This document shows positions 1 to 7,777 of a stretch of DNA of 14,793 bases, in pieces. Positions within the stretch are counted from its first letter, which is position 1. Each line of letters starts with the position of its first letter. The DNA lies in NCBI GenBank assembly GCA_018399795.1, contig JAGYOC010000306.1, positions 1-14,793 of the forward strand, read 5' to 3'. Under the pieces are notes generated by a model. It made no database searches and had not been told where the DNA came from. It saw nothing but the letters and a program-made list of their open reading frames with translations. Source of the stretch: Dehalococcoidales bacterium. Lineage in GTDB: Bacteria; Chloroflexota; Dehalococcoidia; Dehalococcoidales; UBA5760. A program made the position numbers and the translations under genes.

Positions 1-1
1 T

Positions 2-1216
2 GCTGCCGACTATGCCTATAGCGAAGGGGTGAAGTATATCCCCAAGGAAACGGTGGAAAAGACAGAGAAGATAGCCATTATCGGGGCTGGTCCGGCCGGG
101 CTTTCTGCGGCCTGGGATCTTGCTTTGGAGGGTTATCCAGTAACTGTTTTTGAGTCTCTCCCGGTAGCAGGAGGTATGCTGGCGGTAGCTATTCCGGAGT
201 ATCGTTTGCCCAATGACATGTTGAAAAAAGAGATCAAGGACATTGAAGACATTGGCGTAGATATCAGGTTAAATACACCGATTGATGATATTGAAACCCT
301 GTTTACCGATGGGTATAAGGCGGTGTTTGTTGCCACCGGTGCCCATCAGGGAACCAAGATGGGTATTCCCGGTGAAGAACTCCCGGGGGTTTATGATGCC
401 ATCGAGTTCTTGAGAGAGGTCAACCTGGGCAGACCGATGGAGGTTGGTAAGAGGGTAGCTGTTATCGGCGGCGGTAATTCGGCAATAGACTCTGCAAGGG
501 TCTCCCTGAGAAAGGGTGCCGAGGAGGTGCACGTTTTCTACCGTCGTGAAGAGCAGGATATGCCAGCGATAAACGAAGAAATAGAGGCAGCCAAGGAAGA
601 GGGTGTCAGGTTCCATTTCCTAATTTCTCCTACTAAAGTGCTTGATAAGGCTGGTAAAGCAGCGGGGCTTGAATTAGCACGAATGGAACTTGGTGAATTT
701 GACCGCAGTGGTAGAAGGATACCCAAACCAGCCAAAGGATCCGAATACACAGTAGACGTGGATATGGTAATCGAGGCTATCGGGCAACAAGCAGATACCT
801 CTTTTATAAGGAACGGTAAAATCGAAATAGGGAAAGGTGGGATAGTCATCACGGACAAACGGACACTCGCTACAAGCAGGGAGGGGGTATTTGCCGGTGG
901 AGATGTTGCTACCGGACCGCAAACTGTAATTGAGGCTATAGCTGCTGGCCAAAGAGGAGCTTGTTCAATAAGGAGGTACCTCGCCGGAGAGGAGTTAAAG
1001 CCTCTCCTGGAACGTGATGGGTATGAACCGATAACCTACTCTTCTGAGCCGCCAAGTGAAGAAGAGACAAAGGAAAAGGCCAGAATCAGAGCTCCGGAGA
1101 TCGCTTCAGGTGAGAGAAGGTCTTGCTTTAAAGAAGTTACCTTAACATATTCACCGGAACAGGCGATGGAAGAAGCTTCAAGGTGCCTTAGATGTGATTT
1201 GGAGGTTGAAGGATAA
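2..1216 (+). CDS. GltD/NfnB-type NAD(P)H-dependent FAD flavoprotein, 5' partial
   Basis: The frame is open to the left window edge (first full codon at 2), so the GTG at 29 is probably internal; visible residues before it (AADYAYSEG) resemble the linker that follows the N-terminal [4Fe-4S] domain of GltD/NfnB proteins. Counting from that GTG, the FAD motif GAGPAG is at 19-24, the second dinucleotide motif GGGNSAIDSA at about 147-156, and a FAGGD flavin motif near the C-terminal third. The second site is followed by FYRREEQDMPA (about 170-180); the paired arginines are typical of NADPH-using GltD-type enzymes. The C-terminus has CLRC (386-389). The family moves electrons between NAD(P)H, FAD and Fe-S clusters. 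It lies 3 nt before the NuoG-like gene of the hydrogenase operon, so it likely serves as a diaphorase module of that complex. It may be the C-terminal half of a NuoF-GltD fusion; the missing 5' end prevents deciding. Fold confident, partner assignment inferred. Confidence 0.85.
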   Translation, partial: AADYAYSEGVKYIPKETVEKTEKIAIIGAGPAGLSAAWDLALEGYPVTVFESLPVAGGMLAVAIPEYRLPNDMLKKEIKDIEDIGVDIRLNTPIDDIETLFTDGYKAVFVATGAHQGTKMGIPGEELPGVYDAIEFLREVNLGRPMEVGKRVAVIGGGNSAIDSARVSLRKGAEEVHVFYRREEQDMPAINEEIEAAKEEGVRFHFLISPTKVLDKAGKAAGLELARMELGEFDRSGRRIPKPAKGSEYTVDVDMVIEAIGQQADTSFIRNGKIEIGKGGIVITDKRTLATSREGVFAGGDVATGPQTVIEAIAAGQRGACSIRRYLAGEELKPLLERDGYEPITYSSEPPSEEETKEKARIRAPEIASGERRSCFKEVTLTYSPEQAMEEASRCLRCDLEVEG

Positions 1217-1219
1217 ACA

Positions 1220-3190
1220 ATGAACGAGATAACTTTAACAATCAATGGGAAAAAGGTAAAAGGCAAAGCAGGTGATACCGTCCTTGAAGTTTGTAAGGCT
1301 AACGGAATTGATGTGCCAACCCTGTGCCACTTGGACGGACTGAGTGATGTGGGTGCCTGCAGGATGTGTGTGGTGGAAATTGAAAAGGAGAGAAGGCCGG
1401 TTCCATCGTGTACCTATCCAGCCAGAGAAGGGCTGGTAGTGCAGACCCATACTGAAAAGCTGGAAAGGTACCGTCGTCAGATACTCGAACTTATTTTCAC
1501 TGAGCATAATCACTTTTGTATGTTCTGTGAGAAGAGTGGAGACTGTGAGCTACAGCAGCTGGGTTACCAGTATCAGATGGACAACGTGCGCTACCCCTAT
1601 GCATTTCCTTCCCTTTCGGTTGATTCACTTAACGATTATATCGCGATCGATCATAACCGCTGTATCCTCTGCGGCAGATGTATACGGGCCTGTAGCGAGA
1701 TAGCTGCTGTTCATACACTGGATTTTGCTAACCGTGGTTGGAGAACGGAGGTTGCAGCTGACCTGGACCAGTCACTGGGTGAATCGTCCTCGTGTATTAA
1801 TTGCGGGTCGTGCGTGCAGGCGTGTCCAACGGGTGCCATTTTTAATAAAATCAACCTTTATAAGGGTACAACCGAGGATTGCGAGCATTTAAGGACCATT
1901 TGTCCCGGCTGTGGGGTGGGCTGCGAGCTAGAGGTTCTGGTGAGGGATAATAATCTGGTCAGGATTGATGCCCCAGATATGAACGATTTGAGGGGATCCC
2001 TGTGTCGGATTGGACGTTTTGAGTTAATTGAACCGAGTGGACCAAGGATAACCTCACCTTATTTAAGGGATAAAGAAGGTGCCCTTGTAGAGTGCAGCAT
2101 GGATAGGGCGGTGCAGAAAATCAGCAGTGGTTTGGATGAAACCAAGGATAGTTTTGCCGGAATGGTTTCCAGTTGTCTGCCTGTTGATACGCTCTCCGTG
2201 TTTAACAAATTTTTTACGGAAGTGATAGGCACTGACTCAATTGATACCCTTGACGGGGCCATATATCGTAAGATTGCCCAGGGTGTCAAGCAATATTCGG
2301 GCAATGGAACGGGGCTTTCAATAGAGTGCCCTATACAGGAGATATTGGAATCTGACTGTATCCTGGTAGTTGGTGGTGACCCTGAGAATATTAATCCGGT
2401 AGTTGCTGCCCTAATCCGTCGTGCCAGTCAGGGCAAAGCAAAATTAGTGGTAATAAACTCAAAAAAGGATGTTTTCCCGATACATACAGATCTCTGGCTG
2501 AGGCCCAAGGCGGGTAGTCAAAATGTCTTGTTGACCGGATTGGCCAAAACCATAATTGAGAAAGGTTTGGCTAAATCAGGAAAGGTAGGTGCTGAACTTA
2601 AGGAAGCACTCGGCCGTTGTGAGCTAGATGATGTTCTTACCACCGCCTGCGTAGATAAAGCGAGCCTGGATAAGGTAGCAGAAATGTATGCTTCTGCGGA
2701 TCGCGGCGTAATTGTTTATGGAGAGGACCTCCTCAAAGGTAGCAGTGCTGATGCAGTCACTAGTATACTCCATCTGGCTAATATAACAGGAAACCAGATA
2801 AATGGTGCATTAAGGGTTATCTCTCTTAAACCCGGTGCCAATAGCCGGGGTGCCTGGGAGATGGGCCTGGCCAAAGGAATCAAGCAGGATGTGCCAAAGG
2901 GCCTGTATTTACTGCTTTCCGATGATATGGTGGACAAAGATACACTGGATTGGCTTAAAGGGGTTGATTTCCTGGTGGTTCAGGCAAGCTATCAATCCCC
3001 TGTTACCGATATGGCTCATGTCGTATTGCCGTCACCCATATGGGCGGAGAGAAATGGTAAATATGTTGATATGGAAGGACGTTCGTTGGAAATAGAACAG
3101 GTTTTGAGACCCAGGGGTGGGCTTCTTCGGGACGAAGAAATCCTGACGGAGATTTCACGAAAAATGGGTAAAGAGCAGGTATTAAGATAG
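1220..3190 (+). CDS. NuoG/HydA-like iron-sulfur subunit of the soluble NiFe hydrogenase
   Basis: A 656-residue electron-wiring subunit. Visible in order: a plant-type [2Fe-2S] domain (C36, C47, C50, C64); the NuoG-type His-Cys3 [4Fe-4S] motif (H96, C100, C103, C109); two ferredoxin-like [4Fe-4S] motifs (C148/151/154/158 and C192/195/198/202); a further CxxCxxxC motif (C228, C231, C235) with C262, as in NuoG N7 or formate dehydrogenase; then a shortened molybdopterin-oxidoreductase-like region (about 270-656). That region has no recognisable catalytic Cys or selenocysteine, so it is probably structural as in NuoG. HoxU of bidirectional hydrogenases ends after the ferredoxin part (about 240 residues), so this is a longer variant, comparable to HydA of the bifurcating NiFe type. 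The ATG at 1220 is preceded by GAAGGA at 1208-1213. The stop TAG (3188-3190) overlaps the ribosome binding site of the next gene. Expected role: pass electrons from HoxY to the flavoprotein. Family confident, subunit role inferred. Confidence 0.88.
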   Translation: MNEITLTINGKKVKGKAGDTVLEVCKANGIDVPTLCHLDGLSDVGACRMCVVEIEKERRPVPSCTYPAREGLVVQTHTEKLERYRRQILELIFTEHNHFCMFCEKSGDCELQQLGYQYQMDNVRYPYAFPSLSVDSLNDYIAIDHNRCILCGRCIRACSEIAAVHTLDFANRGWRTEVAADLDQSLGESSSCINCGSCVQACPTGAIFNKINLYKGTTEDCEHLRTICPGCGVGCELEVLVRDNNLVRIDAPDMNDLRGSLCRIGRFELIEPSGPRITSPYLRDKEGALVECSMDRAVQKISSGLDETKDSFAGMVSSCLPVDTLSVFNKFFTEVIGTDSIDTLDGAIYRKIAQGVKQYSGNGTGLSIECPIQEILESDCILVVGGDPENINPVVAALIRRASQGKAKLVVINSKKDVFPIHTDLWLRPKAGSQNVLLTGLAKTIIEKGLAKSGKVGAELKEALGRCELDDVLTTACVDKASLDKVAEMYASADRGVIVYGEDLLKGSSADAVTSILHLANITGNQINGALRVISLKPGANSRGAWEMGLAKGIKQDVPKGLYLLLSDDMVDKDTLDWLKGVDFLVVQASYQSPVTDMAHVVLPSPIWAERNGKYVDMEGRSLEIEQVLRPRGGLLRDEEILTEISRKMGKEQVLR

Positions 3191-3200
3191 GAGGTAAACA

Positions 3201-3734
3201 GTGGCCAAGGTTAAGGTAATTTCAGCATGGTTGGATGCCTGTGCAGGATGTCATATGTCGTTCCTTGATCTGGACGAGAAGCTTGTTGATCTCGCGGATA
3301 AGATAGAGTTGCTGGCCACCCCTATAACCGATTTCAAGGAATTTACGCCGGCCGATGTGGGGATTATCGAGGGGGCAATCAGCAACGAGCATGATGAAGA
3401 GGTAGCCAAACAGATACGTGCCAATTGCAAGATTTTAATGGTTTGGGGTGACTGCGCTGTTTTCGGTGGCATAGTCAGTATGCGCAACCTGTTCAGCAAG
3501 GAGGATGTCCTTAACAGGTATTATAGCACCGAGAGCACCAGTGAAAATAGCAAGGTCCCTTGTTCAGAAGACCTGCCACCGCTGATTGAGGTTAAACCTA
3601 TAAACCAGGTGGTCAAGGTTGACTGCTATGTACCAGGTTGTCCACCTAGTGCAAAGGCCATTCATTATGCTCTTTCGGAGCTTTTGGAAGGCAGAATACC
3701 GGTGCTTCCAAGCGAAATAATGAAGTATGATTAA
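3201..3734 (+). CDS. hoxY: NiFe hydrogenase small subunit, HoxY type
   Basis: A 177-residue soluble small subunit carrying the proximal [4Fe-4S] cluster next to the NiFe site. Ligands are visible: C14 and C17 in DACAGCHMS, C85 in VWGDCAVFGG, and C147 in VPGCPPSA. There is no Tat signal and there are no extra C-terminal cysteines for medial and distal clusters, which fits the short HoxY of cytoplasmic group 3d enzymes rather than the long small subunits of uptake hydrogenases. It starts with GTG at 3201, supported by GGAGG at 3190-3194, which overlaps the upstream TAG stop. The large subunit follows after 20 nt. With only one cluster, electrons must leave through the upstream NuoG-like protein. 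Confidence 0.94.
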   Translation: MAKVKVISAWLDACAGCHMSFLDLDEKLVDLADKIELLATPITDFKEFTPADVGIIEGAISNEHDEEVAKQIRANCKILMVWGDCAVFGGIVSMRNLFSKEDVLNRYYSTESTSENSKVPCSEDLPPLIEVKPINQVVKVDCYVPGCPPSAKAIHYALSELLEGRIPVLPSEIMKYD

Positions 3735-3754
3735 GTTCCGAGGTAAATATTATT

Positions 3755-5179
3755 ATGAGTAAAAAAATTGTTATTGAGCCGGTTACCCGAATTGAAGGTC
3801 ATGGAAAGGTGACCATACATCTCGACGATAATGGAAATGTAGATCAAACTCGCCTGCACATAACACAGGTGAGAGGATTCGAGAAGTTTTGTGAGGGACG
3901 GCTATTCTGGGAAATGCCGGTAATCACTCCTCGCATTTGTGGTATCTGTCCGGTAAGCCATCACCTCGCAGCAGCCAAAGCTGGAGATGCAATCCTGGGT
4001 GTTAAATTAACACCTACGGCAAATAAGCTGCGACGGCTTATCCACATGGCTCAGATGGTGCAGTCTCATGCCCTTCACTTTTTTCATTTAGCTAGCCCTG
4101 ATCTGCTTTTCGGCATGGAATCCGATCCAGCGAAGCGCAATGTGATGGGAGTTATTGCCGGAATGCCCGATGCCGCTATTAAAGGGGTAAGGCTACGCGC
4201 TTTCGGGCAGAATATAATAGAGATGATGGGAGATAAAAGAGTCCACCCCAATGCGGCTATTCCGGGAGGAATGAATCGCGCTTTGAAACCCGAGCAGCGT
4301 GATGAGATCTTGAGTCAGGTTGACGAGGCAATTGCAAGTTGCCAGTTCGCCATTGGCCTTTTTAAGGATTACTGTGATAAGAATAGCGAGGTTGCCCATA
4401 CATTTGCTGACTTTAAGAGCGCTTACTTGGGGCTTGTAGACGATAATGGTAACGTAGAGTACTACGATGGCAAGCTCAGGCTTAAGGATCATGATGGGGC
4501 AATGCTTGAGCATGACGTATTTCCGGAAGACTATCTATCCATTATCGAGGAAAAGGTCGAGGACTGGTCTTATCTGAAATTCCCCTATTATAAGAAGATG
4601 GGTTACCCTGATGGCATGTACAGGGTGGGCCCGCTGGGGCGACTCAACGTTGCCGATGGATGCACTACTCCGCTTGCGGACAAAGAGTTTAAGAATTATA
4701 AGAGCATGGCAAAGAACGGTATACTACAGGGTTCACTGTATTATCACTATGCACGATTAATAGAAATGCTCAATTGTGCGGAGGAGATAAAAGCTCTTGC
4801 CGGCGATAAGGACATCTGCTCTAAGGACGTCTGGATTAACTCGAGAAATATTAATGAGCAGGGTATTGGCGTAATTGAGGCACCCCGTGGAACACTTTTC
4901 CATCACTACTGGGTTGATGAAAGTGGTAAGGTTCTTAAGGTTAATCTGATCGTTGCTACTGGTAACAACAACTTGGCTATGAATCATGCTGTTAATGAAG
5001 TGGCCAATGAATTCATCAAGGATGGTAATGTAACTGAGGGAATTCTTAATCGTATAGAGGTTGCCATCCGTTGCTACGATCCGTGTCTCTCGTGTTCCTC
5101 GCACGCACTCGGACATATGCCCTTGGAGCTCACTGTCTTTGAGCCGGACGGAAGTATTCGTCAGGTCTTAAGGAGATAA
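3755..5179 (+). CDS. hoxH: NiFe hydrogenase large subunit, HoxH type
   Basis: A 474-residue catalytic subunit that splits or makes H2 at the Ni-Fe(CN)2CO centre. The N-terminal EPVTRIEGH motif (8-16) is intact. The L1 motif [11 protein letters not shown] carries the Ni ligands C62 and C65, and the L2 motif DPCLSCSSH carries C444 and C447, ending at H450. All four cysteines are present, so the protein should be active. After H450 there is a 24-residue tail (ALGHMPLEL...) that should be removed by the endopeptidase encoded directly downstream; similar ALGxMPL tails are known in HoxH. The L1 wording [15 protein letters not shown] favours group 3d-like bidirectional enzymes over group 1 or 4. The start ATG at 3755 is preceded by GAGGT around 3740-3744. 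Confidence 0.95.
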   Translation: MSKKIVIEPVTRIEGHGKVTIHLDDNGNVDQTRLHITQVRGFEKFCEGRLFWEMPVITPRICGICPVSHHLAAAKAGDAILGVKLTPTANKLRRLIHMAQMVQSHALHFFHLASPDLLFGMESDPAKRNVMGVIAGMPDAAIKGVRLRAFGQNIIEMMGDKRVHPNAAIPGGMNRALKPEQRDEILSQVDEAIASCQFAIGLFKDYCDKNSEVAHTFADFKSAYLGLVDDNGNVEYYDGKLRLKDHDGAMLEHDVFPEDYLSIIEEKVEDWSYLKFPYYKKMGYPDGMYRVGPLGRLNVADGCTTPLADKEFKNYKSMAKNGILQGSLYYHYARLIEMLNCAEEIKALAGDKDICSKDVWINSRNINEQGIGVIEAPRGTLFHHYWVDESGKVLKVNLIVATGNNNLAMNHAVNEVANEFIKDGNVTEGILNRIEVAIRCYDPCLSCSSHALGHMPLELTVFEPDGSIRQVLRR

Positions 5180-5190
5180 TAGAAACATTT

Positions 5191-5673
5191 ATGAAAACCC
5201 TGGTTCTGGGCATCGGCAACACGATTCTTGGCGACGACGGTGTTGGTGTGCGTGTCGTTCAAGAACTGGCCGGTAAAATTAATGATAAGGATATTGATGT
5301 CAGGGGTGTCAGCATAGATGGCTTAAACCTCTTAGAGCTGATCCTCGGATACGATAAGCTGATCGTAATTGATGCCCTCCTCACGGAGAGAGAGAAAGTA
5401 GGAGAAATATACAGGTTCATACCGGAGAACATCTACGATCCTTCTCGATCGGCGATATCGCCGCACCACTTCAACCTGGCAACCACGATTGAGATAGGGA
5501 AGAAGCTGTTCCCCGGTATGATGCCGACGGAAGTCATCACTTTTGCTGTGGGCACCGAAGAAGCCACTATGGTTACCGAAGAAATGACTGATAGTGTAGA
5601 GAAAGCTATACCAATGGTGGTAAACCTTGTTCTCGACGAATTAAGCTTGAGTAAAAGGGACAAAGTCTGCTAA
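5191..5673 (+). CDS. hoxW: NiFe hydrogenase maturation endopeptidase (HoxW/HycI/HybD family)
   Basis: A 160-residue protease that cuts the C-terminal tail from HoxH after nickel insertion. The family pattern is clear: GIGNTILGDDGVGV at 7-20 with the metal-sensing acid at D16, a second acid at D61 (VIDAL), and H92/H93 in SPHHFNL, matching the three nickel-contacting positions of HybD-type proteases. It lies 11 nt after the HoxH stop and is the last gene of the + strand operon. AAGGAGA at 5170-5176 is 14 nt from the ATG, longer than usual; no better in-frame start is seen. The symbol hoxW is given by context; hycI would describe the same family. Confidence 0.92.
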   Translation: MKTLVLGIGNTILGDDGVGVRVVQELAGKINDKDIDVRGVSIDGLNLLELILGYDKLIVIDALLTEREKVGEIYRFIPENIYDPSRSAISPHHFNLATTIEIGKKLFPGMMPTEVITFAVGTEEATMVTEEMTDSVEKAIPMVVNLVLDELSLSKRDKVC

Positions 5674-5676
5674 TTC

Positions 5677-5693
5677 CAGGATTACCGGTCCTG
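5677..5693. terminator. Weak stem-loop between convergent operons
   Basis: CAGGA at 5677-5681 pairs with TCCTG at 5689-5693 around a 7-nt loop, inside the 46-bp gap between the stops of the endopeptidase gene and hypB. The stem is short and there is only a short T run nearby, so this is at best a weak or bidirectional terminator. The position between two converging operons is the main argument. Confidence 0.3.
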
Positions 5694-5719
5694 TATGTCG
5701 TTTAACGCAATTAAATTGG

Positions 5720-6376
5720 CTATTTCGGGGCACTTGGCATACTACTGAGCAGCCATGATATCCATTGATCAATACCTTTGCCGTTACGGCACGAGATAGG
5801 GAAGACATCTATTTTCTCCTTTATGCCTTTTACTGCTTGTGTAAAAGCGTTCATATCGAAATTCAGGTGGGGAATAAGATCAGCCTTGTTAAGCAGAACT
5901 AGGTCGACCGTGTGGAACATGAGCGGGTACTTAAACGGCTTATCATGGCCTTCGGGTGTGCTGGAGACGAGCACCTTTTTATGGTCACCGATGGTGAATT
6001 CTGCAGGGCATACCAAATTACCCACGTTTTCGATAAGAAGCAGTTCGATTGCATCAAGGTCAATATTAGTCAGGGCATTCTGAATCATATTGGCATCAAG
6101 ATGGCAGCTACCGCCGGTATTGATCTGTACCACTGGTACACCTTCTTTACTCACTGTTTCAGCATCAACGCTTGAGGTTATATCGCCCTCAATAACCGCT
6201 ATTTTGGCCTTATCTCTCAATCTCCGTATGGTCTCTAAAATTAGACTAGTTTTGCCTGCTCCAGGGGAAGCCATTATATTTATGGCAAATACATCGTGTT
6301 GATTTAACAGGTCGTGATTTTTCTGGGCTATTTCGTCATTAGCACTGAGAATATTCTTGAGAACCTTTATTTCCAT
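5720..6376 (-). CDS. hypB: Hydrogenase nickel-insertion GTPase HypB
   Basis: A 218-residue SIMIBI-class GTPase that works with HypA to deliver nickel to the large subunit. Visible are the P-loop SPGAGKTS (37-44), the GDITSSVDAE switch region (64-73), the metal-site residues C91-H92 in GGSCHLDA plus C123 in LVCPAEF, and the guanine-specificity motif NKAD (163-166). The N-terminus lacks both the CxxCGC high-affinity nickel motif of E. coli HypB and the histidine-rich stretch of some other HypBs, so it should hold nickel only at the GTPase-domain site. It is the last gene of the - strand operon, 53 nt after hypA, with GAGGGGT just upstream of the ATG. Confidence 0.95.
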   Translation of the reverse strand: MEIKVLKNILSANDEIAQKNHDLLNQHDVFAINIMASPGAGKTSLILETIRRLRDKAKIAVIEGDITSSVDAETVSKEGVPVVQINTGGSCHLDANMIQNALTNIDLDAIELLLIENVGNLVCPAEFTIGDHKKVLVSSTPEGHDKPFKYPLMFHTVDLVLLNKADLIPHLNFDMNAFTQAVKGIKEKIDVFPISCRNGKGIDQWISWLLSSMPSAPK

Positions 6377-6429
6377 TATATTACCCCTCTAATGTTTATC
6401 GGTTATTACTTTCATCTTGAGATTGATAT

Positions 6430-6771
6430 CTAGTCGACTTCTATACTTTCTACCAAAAGCTCCTTACCTGCTATTATTTCTACACTGGTCTGGGTGCAAT
6501 TGGGGCATGACCAGTTCAGTTCGCTTGGCTGGAAGATCAGGTTGCAGTTCCGGCATCGTACCTGTGCTGGTACCTTATTAAAATAAAGATAGGCCCCTTC
6601 CGCAGCGGTATTCTTTGCTAAAAAATCGAAATAAAACTGTACCGATTCTTCGACGAAACCGGATAATTCACCGATATTGAGGTTTATTCTCTCGATTCGA
6701 TCGGCTCCGGCTTTTTCGGCCTGCTCCAAGACGATATCGACCATGCTCTGTGTAATAGCCAGCTCGTGCAT
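6430..6771 (-). CDS. hypA: Hydrogenase nickel metallochaperone HypA
   Basis: A 113-residue nickel chaperone of normal family length. It begins with MHE, giving the nickel ligand H2 that fixes the start codon, and has the zinc-binding pairs C73/C76 (CRNC) and C89/C92 (CPNC). It passes nickel to HypB and on to HoxH. The hypE stop (TAG) and this ATG are separated by a single base, so translation is coupled. Confidence 0.95.
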   Translation of the reverse strand: MHELAITQSMVDIVLEQAEKAGADRIERINLNIGELSGFVEESVQFYFDFLAKNTAAEGAYLYFNKVPAQVRCRNCNLIFQPSELNWSCPNCTQTSVEIIAGKELLVESIEVD

Positions 6772-6772
6772 T

Positions 6773-7777
6773 CTAACAAATCCTCGGCAGTGGTTCCCCG
6801 ACCAGCATATCGATTATCCTGGAGGTACCCAGCATAGTTTTCATTAACACCCGCCCGGGGTGCTCGGCGAGCACTCTACCGGCAATGGTAGCATCTTTGC
6901 CATAGCGGTTTCTTTTCATTACTTTGAGGATGTTTTCGGCGTCTTGCTCGGGAACAACCGCTACGAGCTTCCCCTCGTTGGCAAGGTAAAGCGGGTCGAG
7001 ACCGAGCATCTCGCAGGCGCCGGCTACCTCTCCCGGCACTGGGATATTTTCCTCCTCGATCCTGATTCCTACCCTGGACTGTCCGGCTATCTCATTAAGG
7101 GTGGATGCAAGACCTCCCCGTGTGGGGTCACGGAGGCAACGGATATCCGGGCAAATCCCTATCATATCCTCTACCAGTTCTCCCAATGGTGCGCAATCGC
7201 TTTTAAGTGTGGTGGCGAAGCTCAACCCCTCCCTTTTGCTCAGTACGGCAATACTGTGCTCGCCGATATTCCCGCTCACTATTATCATATCTCCTGGCCG
7301 GGCATTACTGCCCGATATATTTACTCCCTCAGGTATAATACCTATGCCGGTTGTATTGATGAAAAGGCCATCGGCATTACCCCGGCTTACCACCTTGGTA
7401 TCACCGGTAATAATCTGTATACCGGCTTCATCGGCCGCTTCCTTTATTGAGATCACCACCCGCTCCAGTTCACTGATGGGAAGACCCTCTTCGATGATGA
7501 ATGCTAGGCTCAGGTAGAGAGGCTTTGCCCCCGACATTGCCAGGTCGTTGACCGTACCGCAAACTGCCAGTCTACCGATGTCACCGCCGGGGAAAAACAT
7601 AGGACTCACCACATGGCTGTCTGTTGTAAAGGCAATTTTACCATTCAGGTCAAATACGGCGGAATCATCGAGCTTGTTCAAAAGCGGGTTACCGATTGTA
7701 TTGAGGAAACTGTTCTCGACCAGATCACGGGCCATTTTACCGCCGCTACCGTGTGTGAGCAGAATTCTATCCGGCAT
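6773..7777 (-). CDS. hypE: Hydrogenase maturation protein HypE (carbamoyl dehydratase)
   Basis: A 334-residue member of the PurM/HypE ATP-dependent family. It has the glycine-rich GSGGK motif near the N-terminus (10-14) and ends in the diagnostic PRIC, whose C334 accepts the carbamoyl group from HypF and is dehydrated to a thiocyanate that supplies the CN ligands of the active-site iron. Length and both ends match the family. The ATG at 7777 lies within the end of hypD (11-nt overlap), and a purine-rich AGGGGGAG just upstream serves as ribosome binding site. Confidence 0.96.
   Translation of the reverse strand: MPDRILLTHGSGGKMARDLVENSFLNTIGNPLLNKLDDSAVFDLNGKIAFTTDSHVVSPMFFPGGDIGRLAVCGTVNDLAMSGAKPLYLSLAFIIEEGLPISELERVVISIKEAADEAGIQIITGDTKVVSRGNADGLFINTTGIGIIPEGVNISGSNARPGDMIIVSGNIGEHSIAVLSKREGLSFATTLKSDCAPLGELVEDMIGICPDIRCLRDPTRGGLASTLNEIAGQSRVGIRIEEENIPVPGEVAGACEMLGLDPLYLANEGKLVAVVPEQDAENILKVMKRNRYGKDATIAGRVLAEHPGRVLMKTMLGTSRIIDMLVGEPLPRIC

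Noticed and set aside
29..31. GTG at 29 as the true start of the first flavoprotein gene
   Set aside because: The frame is open to the window edge, and the residues before the GTG look like the conserved linker of GltD/NfnB proteins, so the gene very likely starts outside the window.
2835..3095. Small + strand open frame inside the NuoG-like gene
   Set aside because: It is a shifted frame of a well-conserved coding region with no domain of its own.
6860..7450. Long open frame on the + strand opposite hypE
   Set aside because: It shows no recognisable domain, and the opposite strand carries a complete, conserved HypE with both diagnostic ends; it is a shadow of that gene.
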